The position numbers and the translations under genes are program-made. DNA of 64,000 nucleotides from Pleurodeles waltl. Its lineage: Eukaryota; Chordata; Amphibia; Caudata; Salamandridae. Positions within the stretch are counted from its first letter, which is position 1; every line of letters begins with the position of its first letter. The notes below the pieces were generated by a model that was not told where the DNA came from, did not search any database, and worked only from the letters and a program-made list of their open reading frames with translations. Positions 1 to 11,888 of this stretch are shown piece by piece. The stretch spans positions 57,841,533-57,905,532 of the forward strand of contig NC_090444.1 in assembly GCF_031143425.1 (NCBI RefSeq), in the 5' to 3' direction.

Positions 1-379
1 TAAATGTGCGGGGGTCGGGAGAGGGAGGGGGAGGGTGGGGCAGGACTCTGGGGAAGGGGAGGGGGACATGGGAGACCCCATCAGTGTCAGGGAAGGAATT
101 CCTCGGCACTGATAGTGCCCACCGCCATGGTTTCATTGGCAGTACAGAAACCACTGAAACCATGGCGATGGGTGGGGTCATAATGCCATGGGCGGCCTAG
201 TGACGGCCTCCAGGCTGGAGGCTGTAGTCTCCAGCTTGGTGGTCGTTACCGCTGTGGCGGTCGATGCGGGACATTGGCGGTGTGGCCAACAATGTCATAA
301 AAGTGGAGGTAGGTACCACCAGCCTGCTGGCGGTAATACCTCCACTATTCCACCGACCGCCAGGGTTGTAATGAGGGCC
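1..379. mobile_element. PIF/Harbinger non-autonomous element, right end (cut by window edge)
   Basis: The right terminus reads in from GGCCCTCATTACAACCC on the minus strand, the same terminus as the elements at 3178-4313 and about 33379-46252. The interior has the paired GGCGGT/ACCGCC motifs of this family. There is no coding sequence. The left end lies outside the window, so length and target duplication cannot be judged. A perfect 12 bp inverted repeat at 124-135/155-166 could fold into a hairpin. Confidence 0.7.
124..166. repeat. 12 bp inverted repeat (hairpin) inside Harbinger element
   Basis: GCCATGGTTTCA at 124-135 is matched exactly by its reverse complement at 155-166, with a 19 bp loop. 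It lies in the subterminal part of the non-autonomous Harbinger element. A structural role is not known. Confidence 0.6.
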
Positions 380-966
380 TATGTCTTTTTGTTTCCCTTT
401 TAATTTTATATTTGTCTGTGAAACAAGACCCAATGAATACAATTCAAAATATCATATGAACATTGATATGAAATAATTTTTTACAGGTTTTAAAACAAAT
501 ATATTGAGCATGAGGTGCCATTGCATAACCAATAGCAGGCTCTTTCTGAAAGTCAAATAGTTTGCTTCTGTAAAAGCAGTGTTTTGGTGTTAGAGATTCT
601 TACTAAAACACGCTTTGGAAAAGCCAGTAGGTCTTGCAATCTGAGAGCTATTGGCATTGTTAATGTCAATTTTTTAAGCTGTGCTGAATAGCAGAGTGGC
701 CGCTGTTGGCTATGGCAAAAAATCATGTAACAGTCCTAACCATATGAAGGCCTTTCAGATTTTTCCCTGAAGTACCTAACAAGCATGCATATACACACCA
801 AAACCCAGTGCTGCTTTCTCTCGAAGTGGGAGAGGCAGAGCAGGCAAAGCTTGACTCAGATCAGATTTATCTTCTGTTTAGCCGGCAGTGAAAGATGGGG
901 AGGGAGGCATAAAAGGTTAAATTAAAACAAAAATGGGGAATTGTGTAGTTTTCAATTTTATTTTCT
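380..966. other. Intergenic AT-rich DNA, nothing recognised
   Basis: No long open frame, repeat terminus or RNA-like motif could be seen in this stretch. Confidence 0.5.
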
Positions 967-1100
967 ATTGAGAGAGAATATGGCATAAGGGCAAGAGCGT
1001 CCGACTTTAAAGCTGCGGGACCAGGTTTGACTCTTCGTGAGATGCTGAACATCGTGTGATTCTGGGCAAATCATTTAATCTCTCTGTGCCAAAAAATTAA
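967..1100 (+). mobile_element. tRNA-derived SINE head with V-SINE-like central domain
   Basis: A pol III A box-like TGGCATAAGGGC at 981-992 and a B box-like GGTTTGACTCT at 1024-1034 lie 43 bp apart, as in a tRNA-derived promoter. Directly after comes a segment at 1057-1090 (core TTCTGGGCAAATCATTTAAT) resembling the conserved central V domain of vertebrate V-SINEs. It is a degraded SINE, not a tRNA gene: the cloverleaf stems are not intact and the V domain follows. Confidence 0.6.
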
Positions 1101-1124
1101 TGTGTACATCTGTAATGCAAATGG

Positions 1125-1142
1125 TCAATCAATCAATCAATC
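1125..1142. repeat. (TCAA)n microsatellite
   Basis: About four and a half perfect TCAA units follow the SINE fragment and may be its 3' tail. Confidence 0.8.
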
Positions 1143-1289
1143 AGGATTTAAAAAGCATGGCTAATCACCCAGCAGGTGATACAGGTCCTTGCAGGCCCCC
1201 GAGGCTCATTGCAACCGCCAGTTCTTTAGGGTCCTTCAAAACTCTGGAAGTTAGGTGATAGTCCAGAGATGCATGGGGAGGCTGCACAG

Positions 1290-1762
1290 GAATCAGGGGA
1301 AAAAGCAAGGCGAAAGTCATGAGAAAAGAGGGAAAAGCAAGTGGAAGGCACGAAAAACAGGGGAACAACCAAGGAGAGAGCAATGAAAACGAGGGAGGAA
1401 CAAGAAGAAGGCTCACACAAAAATATGGAATAATGCTAGGAGACAGCAGTGAAAGAGATGGAGAAGCAAAAAGGACACAAAACACGGGGGGAAAAGCAAG
1501 CAGAAAGCAATGAAGACAAGGGGAATGCAAGGAGACAGCACGTGAAAAATGAGAGAAAAGCAAGAAGAAAGCAGTGAGAATAAGGGAAAAGCAAGGAAGA
1601 AGCACTTAAAAACAGGGGAAAACTAAGGGGAAAACAGTAAGAACAAGGGAAAAGCAAGGAGAAAGCGCTCAAAAATCTGGGAAAAAAGAGGAAGCAATTA
1701 AAATGAGGGAAAAGCAGAGAGAAGGGACTCAAAAAATGGGTAAAAAGCAAGGAGAAGGCAAG
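1290..1762 (+). repeat. Purine-rich minisatellite, block 1
   Basis: Tandem degenerate units of about 31-33 bp alternate between two forms, one with GGCACTCAAAAAC-type and one with GCAGTGAGAATGAG-type ends, each starting with GGGAAAAGCAAG. The plus strand is almost pure purine. Long minus-strand open frames rich in Phe, Ser, Leu and Cys are by-products of the base bias, not genes. Confidence 0.85.
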
Positions 1763-1904
1763 AACAAGAGTGATGCAGCAGCGTAGAGAGAGCTGGGCCT
1801 ATGATCTCTGTAACCTCCATAGAGTAGGTCCTGGTTAAGGGAGGATGGCTAGGAGGTGGTGAGCGAGGCTAGGTGGGTTGCAGGGAATAACAAGCTGCAT
1901 GGAG
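1763..1904. other. Non-repetitive spacer between minisatellite blocks
   Basis: It begins with GAGTGATGCAGCAGC and GAGAGAGCTGGGCCT, near-matches to the sequence that follows block 2 at 2219. This suggests the array plus its flank was duplicated. Confidence 0.5.
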
Positions 1905-2218
1905 GAGTGGGAATGAGGGAGAAAGCAGTGAGAATGAGGGAAAAGCAAGAAGAAGGCACTCAAAAATGAGGGAAAAGCAAGGAGCAATCAGTGAGAAAGT
2001 GGGAAAAGCGAGAAGAAGGAACTCAAAAACAGGGGAAAAGCAGAGCGAAAGCAGTGAGAATGAGGGAAAAGCAGGGAGAAAGTACACAAAAAACTGGGGG
2101 AAAAGCAGGGAGAAGACACACAAAAACAGGGAAAAAAGCAAGGGAAATACAGGGAGAAAGAGGAAAGGCAAGAAAAAGGCACTCAAAAAATGGGGGGAAA
2201 AGCAAGGAGAAGACAGGA
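1905..2218 (+). repeat. Purine-rich minisatellite, block 2
   Basis: Same alternating 31-33 bp units as block 1. Together the blocks cover about 0.8 kb of strongly strand-asymmetric DNA. Confidence 0.85.
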
Positions 2219-2342
2219 GTAGGAGTGATGCAGTAGCACAGGGAGAGCTGGGCCTGGGCCCCTGTGCCAATGTAAAGTGCCCCAATGCCTTTGGGACAAA
2301 TTTGTACTATATAAAACTGCAAAAAAAGAAAAAAAAATACAA
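2219..2342 (+). mobile_element. SINE 3' tail fragment (L2/V-SINE-like)
   Basis: Contains GTAAAGTGCCCCAATGCCTTTG and then ACTATATAAAACTGC before an A-rich run at about 2320-2340. This resembles the L2-related 3' tail of vertebrate V-SINEs. With the tRNA/V-domain fragment at 967-1100 it may be two halves of one SINE separated by the minisatellite. Confidence 0.5.
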
Positions 2343-3177
2343 AATGGTAACAACAGCTTGCAATTTTGCTGCTTTGCAGTTAGTGCAGATTAACAATGTA
2401 TACGTAGTTAGAAATGAAGCCCAGATGGGAGAAGAATAAGGTGCTTCTAAATACACACGCACTCATGTGGAGTGCTCAAACACAAAGAAAATTTAAAACT
2501 AAATGTTGCCAAGGGCAAATGGGGACAAATGCTATGAGAGCCACAATGGAGCAAGCAAATGGTAAGTCTATGTGCAGGCTGAAGCCTATAATTAAACACA
2601 ACACATCTGTTTGAGACAATGCATGCATTGTCTAGCCAAAACCTAAAAAGGTAATTTGCAAGAGATAAGGAAACATCAAGATATAAAGTGGGGGATGTCA
2701 AGTGTCAAAAACTCATGTCTCCAAAAAGTGATATTTCAAAGACTGAGTAAATATGCTGAGATAGTTGAGTAGTCTAATGGACACTGGAAGCTGTGTCATG
2801 TCTTGGATGCATGTCCTGAGAAGAGCTAGTTAATGGTAAATCATTTTGTTTGTTCTGTAGGTGGTAATTTATTTTGCTTCTAACCATGCTTCTAACCATG
2901 CAGATGATCTGTTTCTGAGAAAGATTTTTAAGGATTTAGGTGTAATACCTTGAACATTGAGCAGACAGTGGTATAGATGTACCTTGATCTTGTGACCTAT
3001 TTTATAAAGGAAATTACCAGGGTCATAAATTCACATTTGCAGGAAGTTGACAATAGTCTGTCACAGCGGGAAATGATAATTAATGTGCTGCACTTTTAAG
3101 TCATTTGGTGATAGAAAAGGTTTTCAGTTACAAGGAAGTTGACTGGAAAATGGTCCTTTGGTTACATAGGAAACTAA
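2343..3177. other. Intergenic DNA, nothing recognised
   Basis: AT-rich sequence without a supported ORF or recognisable repeat end. Confidence 0.5.
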
Positions 3178-3537
3178 GGCCCTAATTACAACCCTGGCGG
3201 TCGGTGTTAAAGCGGCGGTAATACCGCCAACAGGCTGGCGGAAAAAACAAATGGGATTATGACCGTGACGGAAACCGGCAAAATAGCCAGCCACTTAAAC
3301 ACTCCGACCGCCACGGCGGTACAAACAAACAGCGTGGCGGATCCCACCAACAGACAGGCAGGAGACAATGTACCGCCCACCCTATCACAACACGCCTATT
3401 CGCCACCTTTTCCGGGGCGGAAACAACGCGAATAAAAACGCTGCGGAAACAGTACACAAAAGGGAAAACACTCACCTTCCCACACTCCACGAGGAACCAG
3501 GATGCCATGGAGCCCGAACTGCAGTCTTCCTGCTCCT

Positions 3538-3720
3538 CTATCTGGGATGCTGTCCCACTGCGTTGACCCTGTTGCCGATTCTGCACCACAGCTCCATCTT
3601 CCTTGCAATGGAGGTGTGCTGCACCTGTGATCTGAATAGCTGTGGCTCTACCCGGATGATTTCCTCCACCATGACCCTGAGCTCCTCCTCAGAGAACCTG
3701 GGGTGTCTTTGATGTGCCAT
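3538..3720 (-). pseudogene. Truncated SANT/Myb-like gene of Harbinger derivative
   Basis: About 60 codons beginning MAHQRHPRFSEEELR align residue for residue with the N-terminus of the SANT-like protein encoded at 33973 (MSRQRHPRFSEEELR). The frame runs through the first helices up to NAVGQHP and then passes into the internal deletion junction. Only part of the DNA-binding domain remains, so the product cannot be functional. Upstream, on the minus strand, is the same CA-rich leader as in the large element, seen here as TG-rich DNA at 3722-4020. Confidence 0.75.
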
Positions 3721-3721
3721 G

Positions 3722-4020
3722 ATGTGGTGTGAGTGAAGTGTGAGGTGGTGTGTGTTGTGATGTGTGAGGGGATGTGTTGTGTGTTGTTTGAGGTGTGTGG
3801 ATGTTGTGTGAGTGATGATGTTGTGTGTCTGTGGATGCTGGTGTTGTTTATGGTGGTGTCTCTCTCTGGCCTGGTATCAGAATTCTGGTAGTAAGGGTTT
3901 GTGGGTGATGTGGGTGTCTGTTTTATATTGGATTGGGTGTGTGGGTGTGGTGTGTGTATGTGTGTCAGGTGTGTGTATTTCGAATTGTCCAATGTGGCTG
4001 TGTTTTGTAAATGTGTGTGT
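3722..4020. repeat. TG/CA-rich low-complexity leader inside Harbinger derivative
   Basis: Imperfect TG-rich sequence corresponding to the CA-rich region 33,700-33,970 upstream of the SANT gene in the large Harbinger. Both copies are open in one frame, but composition rather than coding explains this. Confidence 0.7.
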
Positions 4021-4313
4021 ATTTTGAGCGCGGCGGTGTGTACCGCCAATGGAATACCGCGGTTGAAAGACCGCCGCGTGGATTCATGGGTCATGATACT
4101 GTGGGCATATTCCTGTTGGAGTGACGGTGTCGGTTTTGTTATCGCCAGTTTATCACTGACCTTTGGTGTGGTACACTTGTGTGGGTGTCTGTATTATGGT
4201 GGATTCCGAGCTGTGGGTCGTAATACCTGCAGCGGAATTCCGCAGCGACAGTGGTATGTTGGCGGTCTTCTGCAAGGCGTTAATCGGCATTTACCGCCAG
4301 GGTTGTGAGGGAC

Positions 4314-5690
4314 TATATATCCTCCAGCTCCTTTTCCCAGTGACAGAAATCATCTCACAAGATCACAAGGTTTCTTTATTCTACTGTGACAAAGATATGA
4401 CTCTTAACATTTTGACATTAGCATTCCTTCCTTTTTCTGCTCTCTTATATACCCAAAAGCCATGAATGTGTGACAAGCAACACATCCAAATCCAAGGGCT
4501 GGGATTCCTGCCTCTATTTCCCATCTTCCAAATACCTCCACATGCATCAGAATAACAGGTTTGGACATGTGTCCCCCTCCTTCCTTTCTTCTTTACACCT
4601 CCTGTCCCCACACTCATGCTAGCAGATGCCTCTCAGGACACTTGTACTAATTACCAAAATAGTCAGCAATGAAAGATGCAAGTGCCTGCTTTCCACTGCA
4701 TAATGTTGTGAAATGCTTGAACAGCAGTGTTAGTGGATAATGCTATGAATTGTTCTAACCTGTATAGTGTAATAGAGGACAACCTTGCTATCTGGGACCA
4801 TGAGCAGACTATTGCATCAAGTTATTTGATCAAAACGTTTGATTCAGGATACATATTTTGATGGCCATGCAAAGTAAGAGTAACCACGTTCAGTGTGGTT
4901 ACTGCCTGATGCATGTGAGCTTGACAGTAAAAGTGTCATGTAAACCCCAGCAATTTAAAGAGCCCTCCCAACAATGAAAAAGATTTGCTGCCTCCTGCCG
5001 GCACCCAGGCACCAAGGATGGGTGATGGTAGGGGAGCCAACAAGGCAGCAGGGGACCTGGGGCTCACCCATGGCCCCCATAAAAAAATTAATTTGAGAAC
5101 TGTGAGTAGGTACCCGGACCCACAAATAATAATATAAAAACAGATATATTCATTTTAAATCATTTATTAATCATGCTGCTTGAAGGAGAACCCTAAACTT
5201 TTTTTTCAGCTTGCTGATGTCCTTAGAAGAGGCAAGTTCACCACCATGCATTTTTTAATGTTGTTGGGGGCAGCTGTCCCCCAGCAACATTTAAAAAAAT
5301 AAATCTCCAGCGCTATTAAATACATTACCCCAGGAGAGCTTAGTATATTTTTAAAGAAGTCCTAAATGGAGCTGTATGACCTTTAGTTGGAGTGCTAAGG
5401 CCCCTTGTGGTAGCTTATATTGGCTGCATTTTACAGCTTCAAAAATGTTTAAAAAACTTTAGGACATGTTGGTGATTTTATTTTTAATGAAATGTTATTA
5501 CATTTTATATGACAATAATTTCTATTAAACCTTGTTTAAATGTAATTGTAATTACTGGTCTTTTTCTCAAAGTCAATACATATGTTGATATTCTGATCCC
5601 TTCATAAAGCCAATAGGCTAATTCTTTACATTTTAGTGTTCAGATCTTTTGACAAAATCAGTAGGACTGCCTTACTTTAAATGACACCCA
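4314..5690. other. Intergenic DNA, nothing recognised
   Basis: AT-rich with short simple runs. I see no coding or repeat terminus. Confidence 0.5.
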
Positions 5691-5884
5691 GGCCCTGCCT
5701 CAATCCCCCCTGCTCAGGCAAGTGGGGGTGGGCACTGGGCCTTACCTGTGGGAAATCCAACATGCTGGAGGCTGTGTGAAGCATGGCCTTGTTTGCCGAT
5801 GAGGAGTTTATGCAGGGACAGACCTGTCACTACCCGCACGCCGAGCACAGCCAAAAGCCATCTGTGGCGTGGGGTTGGCATTAC

Positions 5885-6075
5885 CTTCTGTTATAAAAAT
5901 ATTATTCTACAGTAGAAAGAATCTTTAGAAATGCAATTAAAAAACAAAGGTTAAAGTGACATTATAGTTAGGTATAGTAACAATATCTTACTTTCAATAT
6001 TAAAAAGATTCATTGACAAAACAAAGTTTAACGGAACACTATAGCTAGGTGTCAGTAAATGGCAGTAAAAACAGA
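5885..6075 (+). repeat. Interspersed repeat with GGTTAAAGTGACATTATAGT subunits
   Basis: Two degenerate subunits (about 5948-5980 and 6028-6056) share the motif GGTTAAAGTGACATTATAGT or close variants, preceded by TTAGAAAT/TTCATTGA-type sequence. The same subunits occur at 19,140-19,350 and, inverted, at 19,665-19,715. The preceding DNA (GGGGTTGGCATTAC) also has a counterpart at about 19,090, so this is one dispersed family of unknown class. Confidence 0.55.
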
Positions 6076-7763
6076 ATAGCTGATATTCATTAACCAGATA
6101 TAGACATGTAGTGGTAACTCATGCCCTAAAGAAACTATCACTCACTCTCTTGCCATGCACTGCTAATTATGTCCCAAATTACATTAATCATGACGTCTGC
6201 TGTTATATCATTGATATCACCACTGCAGCATCTCAAATTACATCATTAATGACAACACAGTGCATGGTGATGGTGCAAGTTATAGTTCATTATTAAGGGC
6301 CTCAAATATTTATAGGAAATGTTAAGCTTGCAATTTCAGCGCAGTTCACAGTAACACCTAATAAATCACTGTGCAGTCAGAAATGTTACTTTTTTTTAAA
6401 AAGTACTTTAAATTTAATACATGTTAGAATACTGTATTAGCCCATATAAATAGTTCCTCCAGGTCCAGGTCTAGAGATCTGATTTAAAAAATCCGATTGT
6501 CTTTCTATGCACCAAACAATGCAAAAGTCCCAGTTAGTTTTAGGGTGCTTTGCCACCATTCCCAGCTCTGTTTAAAGGTGCATGTGCATGCAGTTTTCTT
6601 CAATGAAGGGCAGTGAAAGGGGCTACTATGGCCTGCTGCTGCTATATTTGTGAATAGTGTGTGTGAAACTTCAAAGTTCAAAAATATTGCAGGTGAATAC
6701 TGAAGACCGAAAATTGTGAAGGTAAGTGTAAGCTAGTTAATTGTAAGATTTACTTTCTTTCCTTAAATTTTTTTTTACTGACGTTAACAGAGACATAGTC
6801 AATACTTTAATCATATACCATTGATATATATGAATATTTATATAGACACTAATGCCAATGCAAAATATTTCCAGAGTAATTTAATACCAAGAAAGAACCA
6901 AAAAGTATCACCAGCTTTAGCAAACATATCCCCTTTTCTTTCCCACAATATCCCATCTGGCCAACGATCGTCATTCATATATAGACTAATAGCAAATTGA
7001 ATCATGCCTTTCTATAGATAGTATCCCCCTCCCTAAAAGCACACAGAAAGGCATTGCCTCTGTATTGACCAACAGCTCGACATTTTGTCTGAAACTATGC
7101 AGGGTGTTTCATCTTGGTTGACATACAGTGCTTGGATGGCCTTGTTGCAAATATTCCACTGTAGTGTTTGTGGGGCACTTCCGGATCAAGTGCTCACGTC
7201 CCACATTGCTCACACAGCTCTGCATAGCCACTATATCTCTAGGCTGTCCTGTTTTCAGTGTTTGTTTTTGTGGAATTTAGTTTTGTTTTCTCACTGTTTT
7301 CCAAATCATTCAAAATCAATGTTTATCAGTATTTATTAAGCTTCCTAAGCCCAATATAGTCAAAAGTGTAGTTTGTTCAGTGTTTAGAAAATATTTGTTT
7401 TGCATTGGGTCTTGCCACATGCTATAGTATAAGGCCAATGGAAGTGGAGGGAGCAAATAATTAGAATTTGCAACTGACTCTATCATGGTCTGAGGAACAG
7501 GCAAGAACTTAAAAAACTTACTGAGTGTTTGCCATGTCACATGACTAGGCCTGGTTTATCCTAATCAATGAGCCAACAGAGTGTTTCCTTTTTTCCAGAC
7601 AAGCTGAGTAATGGCACACTGTTATTTGATTTGTACACCATGTCTCAGTTGCAGGGTGTTTATTTCTGCTAGAGATTCACCATACCTTGCCAGGAATACC
7701 CAATACATTTTATAGTGAATCAGAGTATCAGTTTGTCATGCTCTGTTTTGTGTTCTAATCTGT
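6076..7763. other. Intergenic DNA, nothing recognised
   Basis: AT-rich DNA. The part up to about 6300 (CATGCACTGCTAATTATG region) has weak similarity to 17,410 and 19,440 and may belong to the preceding repeat family. Confidence 0.45.
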
Positions 7764-10462
7764 TGTAGGAAAGTAGACTCTTTGTAGCTTGGTTACCCCC
7801 ACTTTTGGCCTGTTTGTCAGTGTGTTTGACTGTGTCTACTGGGATCCTGCTAATCAGGACCCCAGTAGTTAGGCTTGCTCCCTTAAAATTGGTTCCTAGG
7901 TACCCAGGGCATTGGGGTCCCAGGAGATCCCTATGGGCTGCAGTATTTCTTTTGCCACCCATAGGGAGCCCATGCAAAGGCTTTTGCAGGACTGTCATTG
8001 CAGCCTGCATGAAAAGGTGCATGCATCCTTTCACTGCCATTTACACTGCACCAGGTCACTTATAAGTCACCCCGATAGCCGGCCATCCAGCCCTGAAGGC
8101 AGGGTGCAAAGTACCTGTGTGTGAAGGCGCCCCTACACTAGAAGAGGTGCCCCCACGACCTCCAGGAAACTTTTCCCGGACTTCATGAGTGCGGGGATGC
8201 CATTTTACATGTGTACTGGACATAGGTCACTAACTGAATCCAACTACATAATGGTAACTCCGAGCATAGGCATGTTTGGTATCAAACATGTTGGAATCAT
8301 ACCCAATGCTTTTGCAAGCATTGATTGTATGATTCCATGCACTCTGGGGACTCCTCAGAGGACCCCCAGTATTGCCATTCCAGCTTTCTGAGGTTTTCCA
8401 TGCAGCCCCACCTGCTGCCGCCTCTCAGACAGGTTTCTGCCCTCCTGTTGCTTGAGCAGGTCAGGCAGAACAAAGGATTTCCTTTTGGAGAGGGGTGTTA
8501 CACAAATAGGTATTTCGGACTTGGGAGGGGTAGCCTCCCCAAGCCTCTGGAAATGCTTTGAAGAGCACAGATGGTGCCCTCCTTGCATAACTCAGTCTAC
8601 ACCGGTTCAGGGACCACCAGGCCCTGCTCTGGCACAAAACTGGACAAAGGAAAGGGAAGTGACCACTCCCCTGTCCATCGCCACCCTAGAGGTGGTGCCC
8701 AGAGCTCCTCCAGTGTGTCCCGGACTTCATCCACCTTGCTTTGCAAGGTGTGGGGGCACTCTGGAGGCCTCTGAGAGGCCAATGCCAACAGGTGACATCA
8801 GAGACCCCTCCTGATAGGTGCATACCTCATAGGGTAGCCAATCCCCCTCTCAGGGCTAATTAGGGTCTCTTCTGTGGTTTCTCTTCAGATTCTGCTTGCA
8901 AGTTTCCTTCAGGAATCCTCTGCAACAACTTCAGCATCCTCTGACCTGAGGTCAACCGCCGCCTGCTCCAAGAAACGCTGTACCTGCAAAAAACTATTCA
9001 CAAGAGACACTTTTCTTTAGCAACCTCAGCTCCAAGTCAGCCACTGCAACCGTTTCCATGGTGTGCATGCTCTGGGGACTCCCTGTCTTCATTCTGCACC
9101 AAGCAGACACCTTCCAAGGTGACGACTGGTACCCTGGGACTCCTTACATGGTGACGAGCCTGCTTCTAAGGACAGAGATCATGGATATCATCGACATAGG
9201 CTGTCCTGACGTCCTGCTGATGCAATTTGGAGGAGATAAGACCTTGCCTTCCCGAGAACGATGGTACCCCTGTGTTTTGCTTCTTCTTCACCTCCTGAGG
9301 TCTCTGTACACTCTGCACAATTCCTTCATGCACGGCCTGGCCCAGGTCCCCAGCACTACATCCTGCAAAGCTCAACTTGCTGAGTTGTTCTCCGGTGGCG
9401 CAGAACCTCCTTTTGTTGTGCAGCATCAACTGCATTTTGATCCTCCTTTGAACCTGGATCCTACAGCTTCTGGGGGTGCTGACTGGCATCCTGATGCCTC
9501 TCTAAAGTGCTGAGAGACCCCTCTTCCTCCTCACACAGTGTTAAGGCCCCCAGGTCCCTCCTGGGTCCATCCAGTGCCATTTTGATGAAAAATGCACTTT
9601 TGCCATATAAGCTTGTTGGCTTCACGCCGTGGGACATCCTTTGCATCATGCAGGAATCCGTTGGCATCTTCATAGGATGCATTTATGCAGTCTTTGACTA
9701 ACCGTGGACTTTTCTTTTGCACCCTCTTCTGGTTTGGCAGGGGCTCCTGTCCTTCCTGGAACTTCTTTCCACTTCTGAACTTGGTCCCCTTCCTTTGCAG
9801 GTCTTCAGGTCCAATAATCCAGCAGTTGTTCTTTGCAGACTTGGTTGGTTTCTGCAAAATCCCAATTGCGATGTGTAGTATGTCCTAAGGAAACTTGTAG
9901 TACTTTACTCCTGCTTTTCTGGGCTCTGGGGTGGGGTAATTAACTTACCTTTACTGTATTCTTACTCTCCCAGTGATTCTGCACACACTACACTTCTCTA
10001 GGGGGGAATTTGTGATTCACATTCCACCTTCTTAGTAATTGTGTGTGTTGTTCCTAGACCTATTTTCTCCCATTGCTTTCATAGCATTTCCTATTGTTTG
10101 CACTATCCTATGACTATTTACTTGTCTAATTTTGGAGTCTAGTCTATATATTGTGTATAATACTTACCTCCAGAGGGAGTATTGTCTCTAAGATATTTTT
10201 GGTACTGTGTCACCCAAATAAATACCTTTATTTTTTATAACAATGAGTATTGTCTTTACTTCTGCATGAGTACTGTGTAACTATAAGTGGTATTGCATGA
10301 GCTTTGCATGTCTTATAGTTCAGCCTAAGCTGCTATGCTATAGCTACCTCTATCAGCCTAAGCTGCTAGAACACTACTAATCTACTAATAAGGGATAACT
10401 GGACCTGGCACAAGGTGTAAGTACCACTAGGAACCCACTATAAGCCAGGCCAGCCTCCTACA
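7764..10462 (+). mobile_element. Long LTR (about 2.7 kb), copy 1
   Basis: Starts TGTAGGAAAGTA and ends CAGCCTCCTACA, the same TG...CA ends as the 2,997 bp LTR at 46,584-49,580, with collinear internal landmarks: CAGTCTACACCGGTTCAGGG near 8590, an AT-rich TAATTAG at about 8856 where the sister has TATTTAG, and a poly(A) signal AATAAA at 10217-10222. No open frame of interest is conserved between copies. The 5 bp on each side (TCTGT, ATTAT) do not match, so it may have recombined or be half of a lost element. Confidence 0.8.
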
Positions 10463-10716
10463 ATTATGGACCCTACTCTTGGACTCTGCCTGCTGTGAGT
10501 CCTAACCCCCCAAGCAGTTCCTTCCCAGTCCTGGACCCTTGAAAGTGGGCCTGACGATGCTCTGTCTGCCTTGCTGCAGTTCCCACCAGGAACTGCTGCA
10601 GTGCAACGCATGTCCATGCAGTTCAGCATATGAGAGGTCACTGCACGGCATATCGCTAAGGTAGGAACTCACATTGTAGCCATGCAGCTAATCAGAACCA
10701 CTGTTGTGTGATGCAT
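10463..10716. other. Unassigned 250 bp between two oppositely oriented LTR copies
   Basis: Lies directly after the LTR end. No primer-binding site for a common tRNA is obvious. It could be internal sequence of the retroelement or host flank. Confidence 0.35.
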
Positions 10717-11106
10717 CCTTTGTCCAGTTTTGCACAAGAGCAGGGACCGGAGGTCCCTGAACTGGTGTAGAGTGGGTTATGCAAGGAGGGCACCAAATGG
10801 GCCCTTTAAAGAATTTCCAGTGGCTTGGGGAGGCTACCCCTCCCAAGCCTGTAACACCTATTTCCAAAGGGAAAGGGTGTAAGACCCCTCTCCAAAGGAA
10901 ATCATTTGTTCTGCCTTCCTGGGCTCCAGGTACTCAAGCAACAGGAGGGCAGAAACCTGTCTGGGAGGTGGCAGCAGCTGGGGCCCCCTGGAAACCCTAA
11001 GAAGGCTGTAATGGCAATACTGGGGGTCCTCTAATGCTTGCAAAATCATTGGGGTATGATTCCAATATGTTTGATAGCAAACATGCCTTTGTTCAGAGTT
11101 ATGCAT
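10717..11106 (-). mobile_element. Fragment of the long LTR, inverted
   Basis: On the minus strand it matches the LTR interior (about 8250-8660 of copy 1), including the CTACACCAGTTCAGGGACCT region and the CCCAAGCCACTGGAAATTCT region. It lacks both LTR ends. Confidence 0.75.
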
Positions 11107-11115
11107 GTATTAATT

Positions 11116-11587
11116 CCAATTGCGATTCAGCAACATGTCACAAAACACAATTTACAATTGGGAATACATACTGATTCAGTATAAGGAAGGGGGTGTTTAG
11201 GGCATCCCTTCCTAATACTGATTACCAACAGTATGGAAAAATGTTTTATAAGTGAAAGGCGGTCACAAAATATTTGCATTTTACTACCTACTTCAAGTAG
11301 GTAGTAACCCATTTTCCACTGGCAAGGGGATCCCAAGGGAAAGATTTCTTTATTAAGTAGCAATCACAGACATGGTGGTCTGCTGAGACCAACAGGCAAA
11401 CATCCCTGTGATGGCTGCGATTCCCAATGGGTCGCAAATTGTGACCTACCTCCTTAATATTAATGAGATAGGTCAATCTGCAACACACTAGGAATCGCTA
11501 AATGAAACTCTATGACTTTCGTTCATTAGGAATAGTGATTACCTAATTGCGATTTGCAGAAAATCGCGATTAGATAATCGCTATTGC
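11116..11587. repeat. MITE-like repeat with AATTGCGATT ends
   Basis: CAATTGCGATT occurs near the left end. The right end has TAATTGCGATTTGC followed by a hairpin-prone AATCGCGATTAGATAATCGC. There is no coding sequence. It is probably a non-autonomous DNA transposon, but class and exact borders are not certain. Confidence 0.35.
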
Positions 11588-11888
11588 TAAGATTGATGCA
11601 TCAGTCCAATAAGGATATGGTGATGACAATGCCAAGCAGCAGTAAACAGGCAGAGGATAGCAAGACCTGGGAACCAGAATGTCCCTCGAGGTACAGGTCA
11701 CTACTTCTGAAAAAGGGGCAGAAACAGAATAGGGAGGTAGTCACTGTCGGCACAGGAAAGAACAGGAAATGTCTGAGCTTAGCTCTCTTGAGTACAGAGC
11801 CATACATATAGAAAAAATCATTTACAATTAGCGCACTGCACCATCACTATTAGGTAAGTACCATATTCAGTCAAAAAATATAAAATCT

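Larger units (their letters stand above)
3178..4313 (-). mobile_element. Harbinger internal-deletion derivative (about 1.1 kb)
   Basis: Both ends carry the family terminus: GGCCCTAATTACAACCC at the left and a mutated copy at the right. The 3 bp before the left end is TAA and after the right end TAT, an imperfect version of the family's 3 bp target duplication. Read on the minus strand, 4313 to about 3540 matches the left part of the large Harbinger (about 33,379-34,147), including the start of its SANT gene. About 3540 to 3178 matches its far right end (about 45,880-46,252). It is therefore the same element with everything between deleted, kept mobile in trans. Confidence 0.8.

Noticed and set aside
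981..1040. Possible functional tRNA gene
   Set aside because: Only A and B box-like motifs fit; the stems are not intact and a V-SINE domain follows.
1165..2439. Several 60-160 codon open frames on both strands
   Set aside because: They lie in the purine-rich minisatellite; repetitive Ser/Phe/Leu or Lys/Glu/Arg composition comes from the repeat, not from a gene.
7759..10467. Target-site duplication around the first LTR
   Set aside because: The 5 bp on either side differ (TCTGT versus ATTAT).
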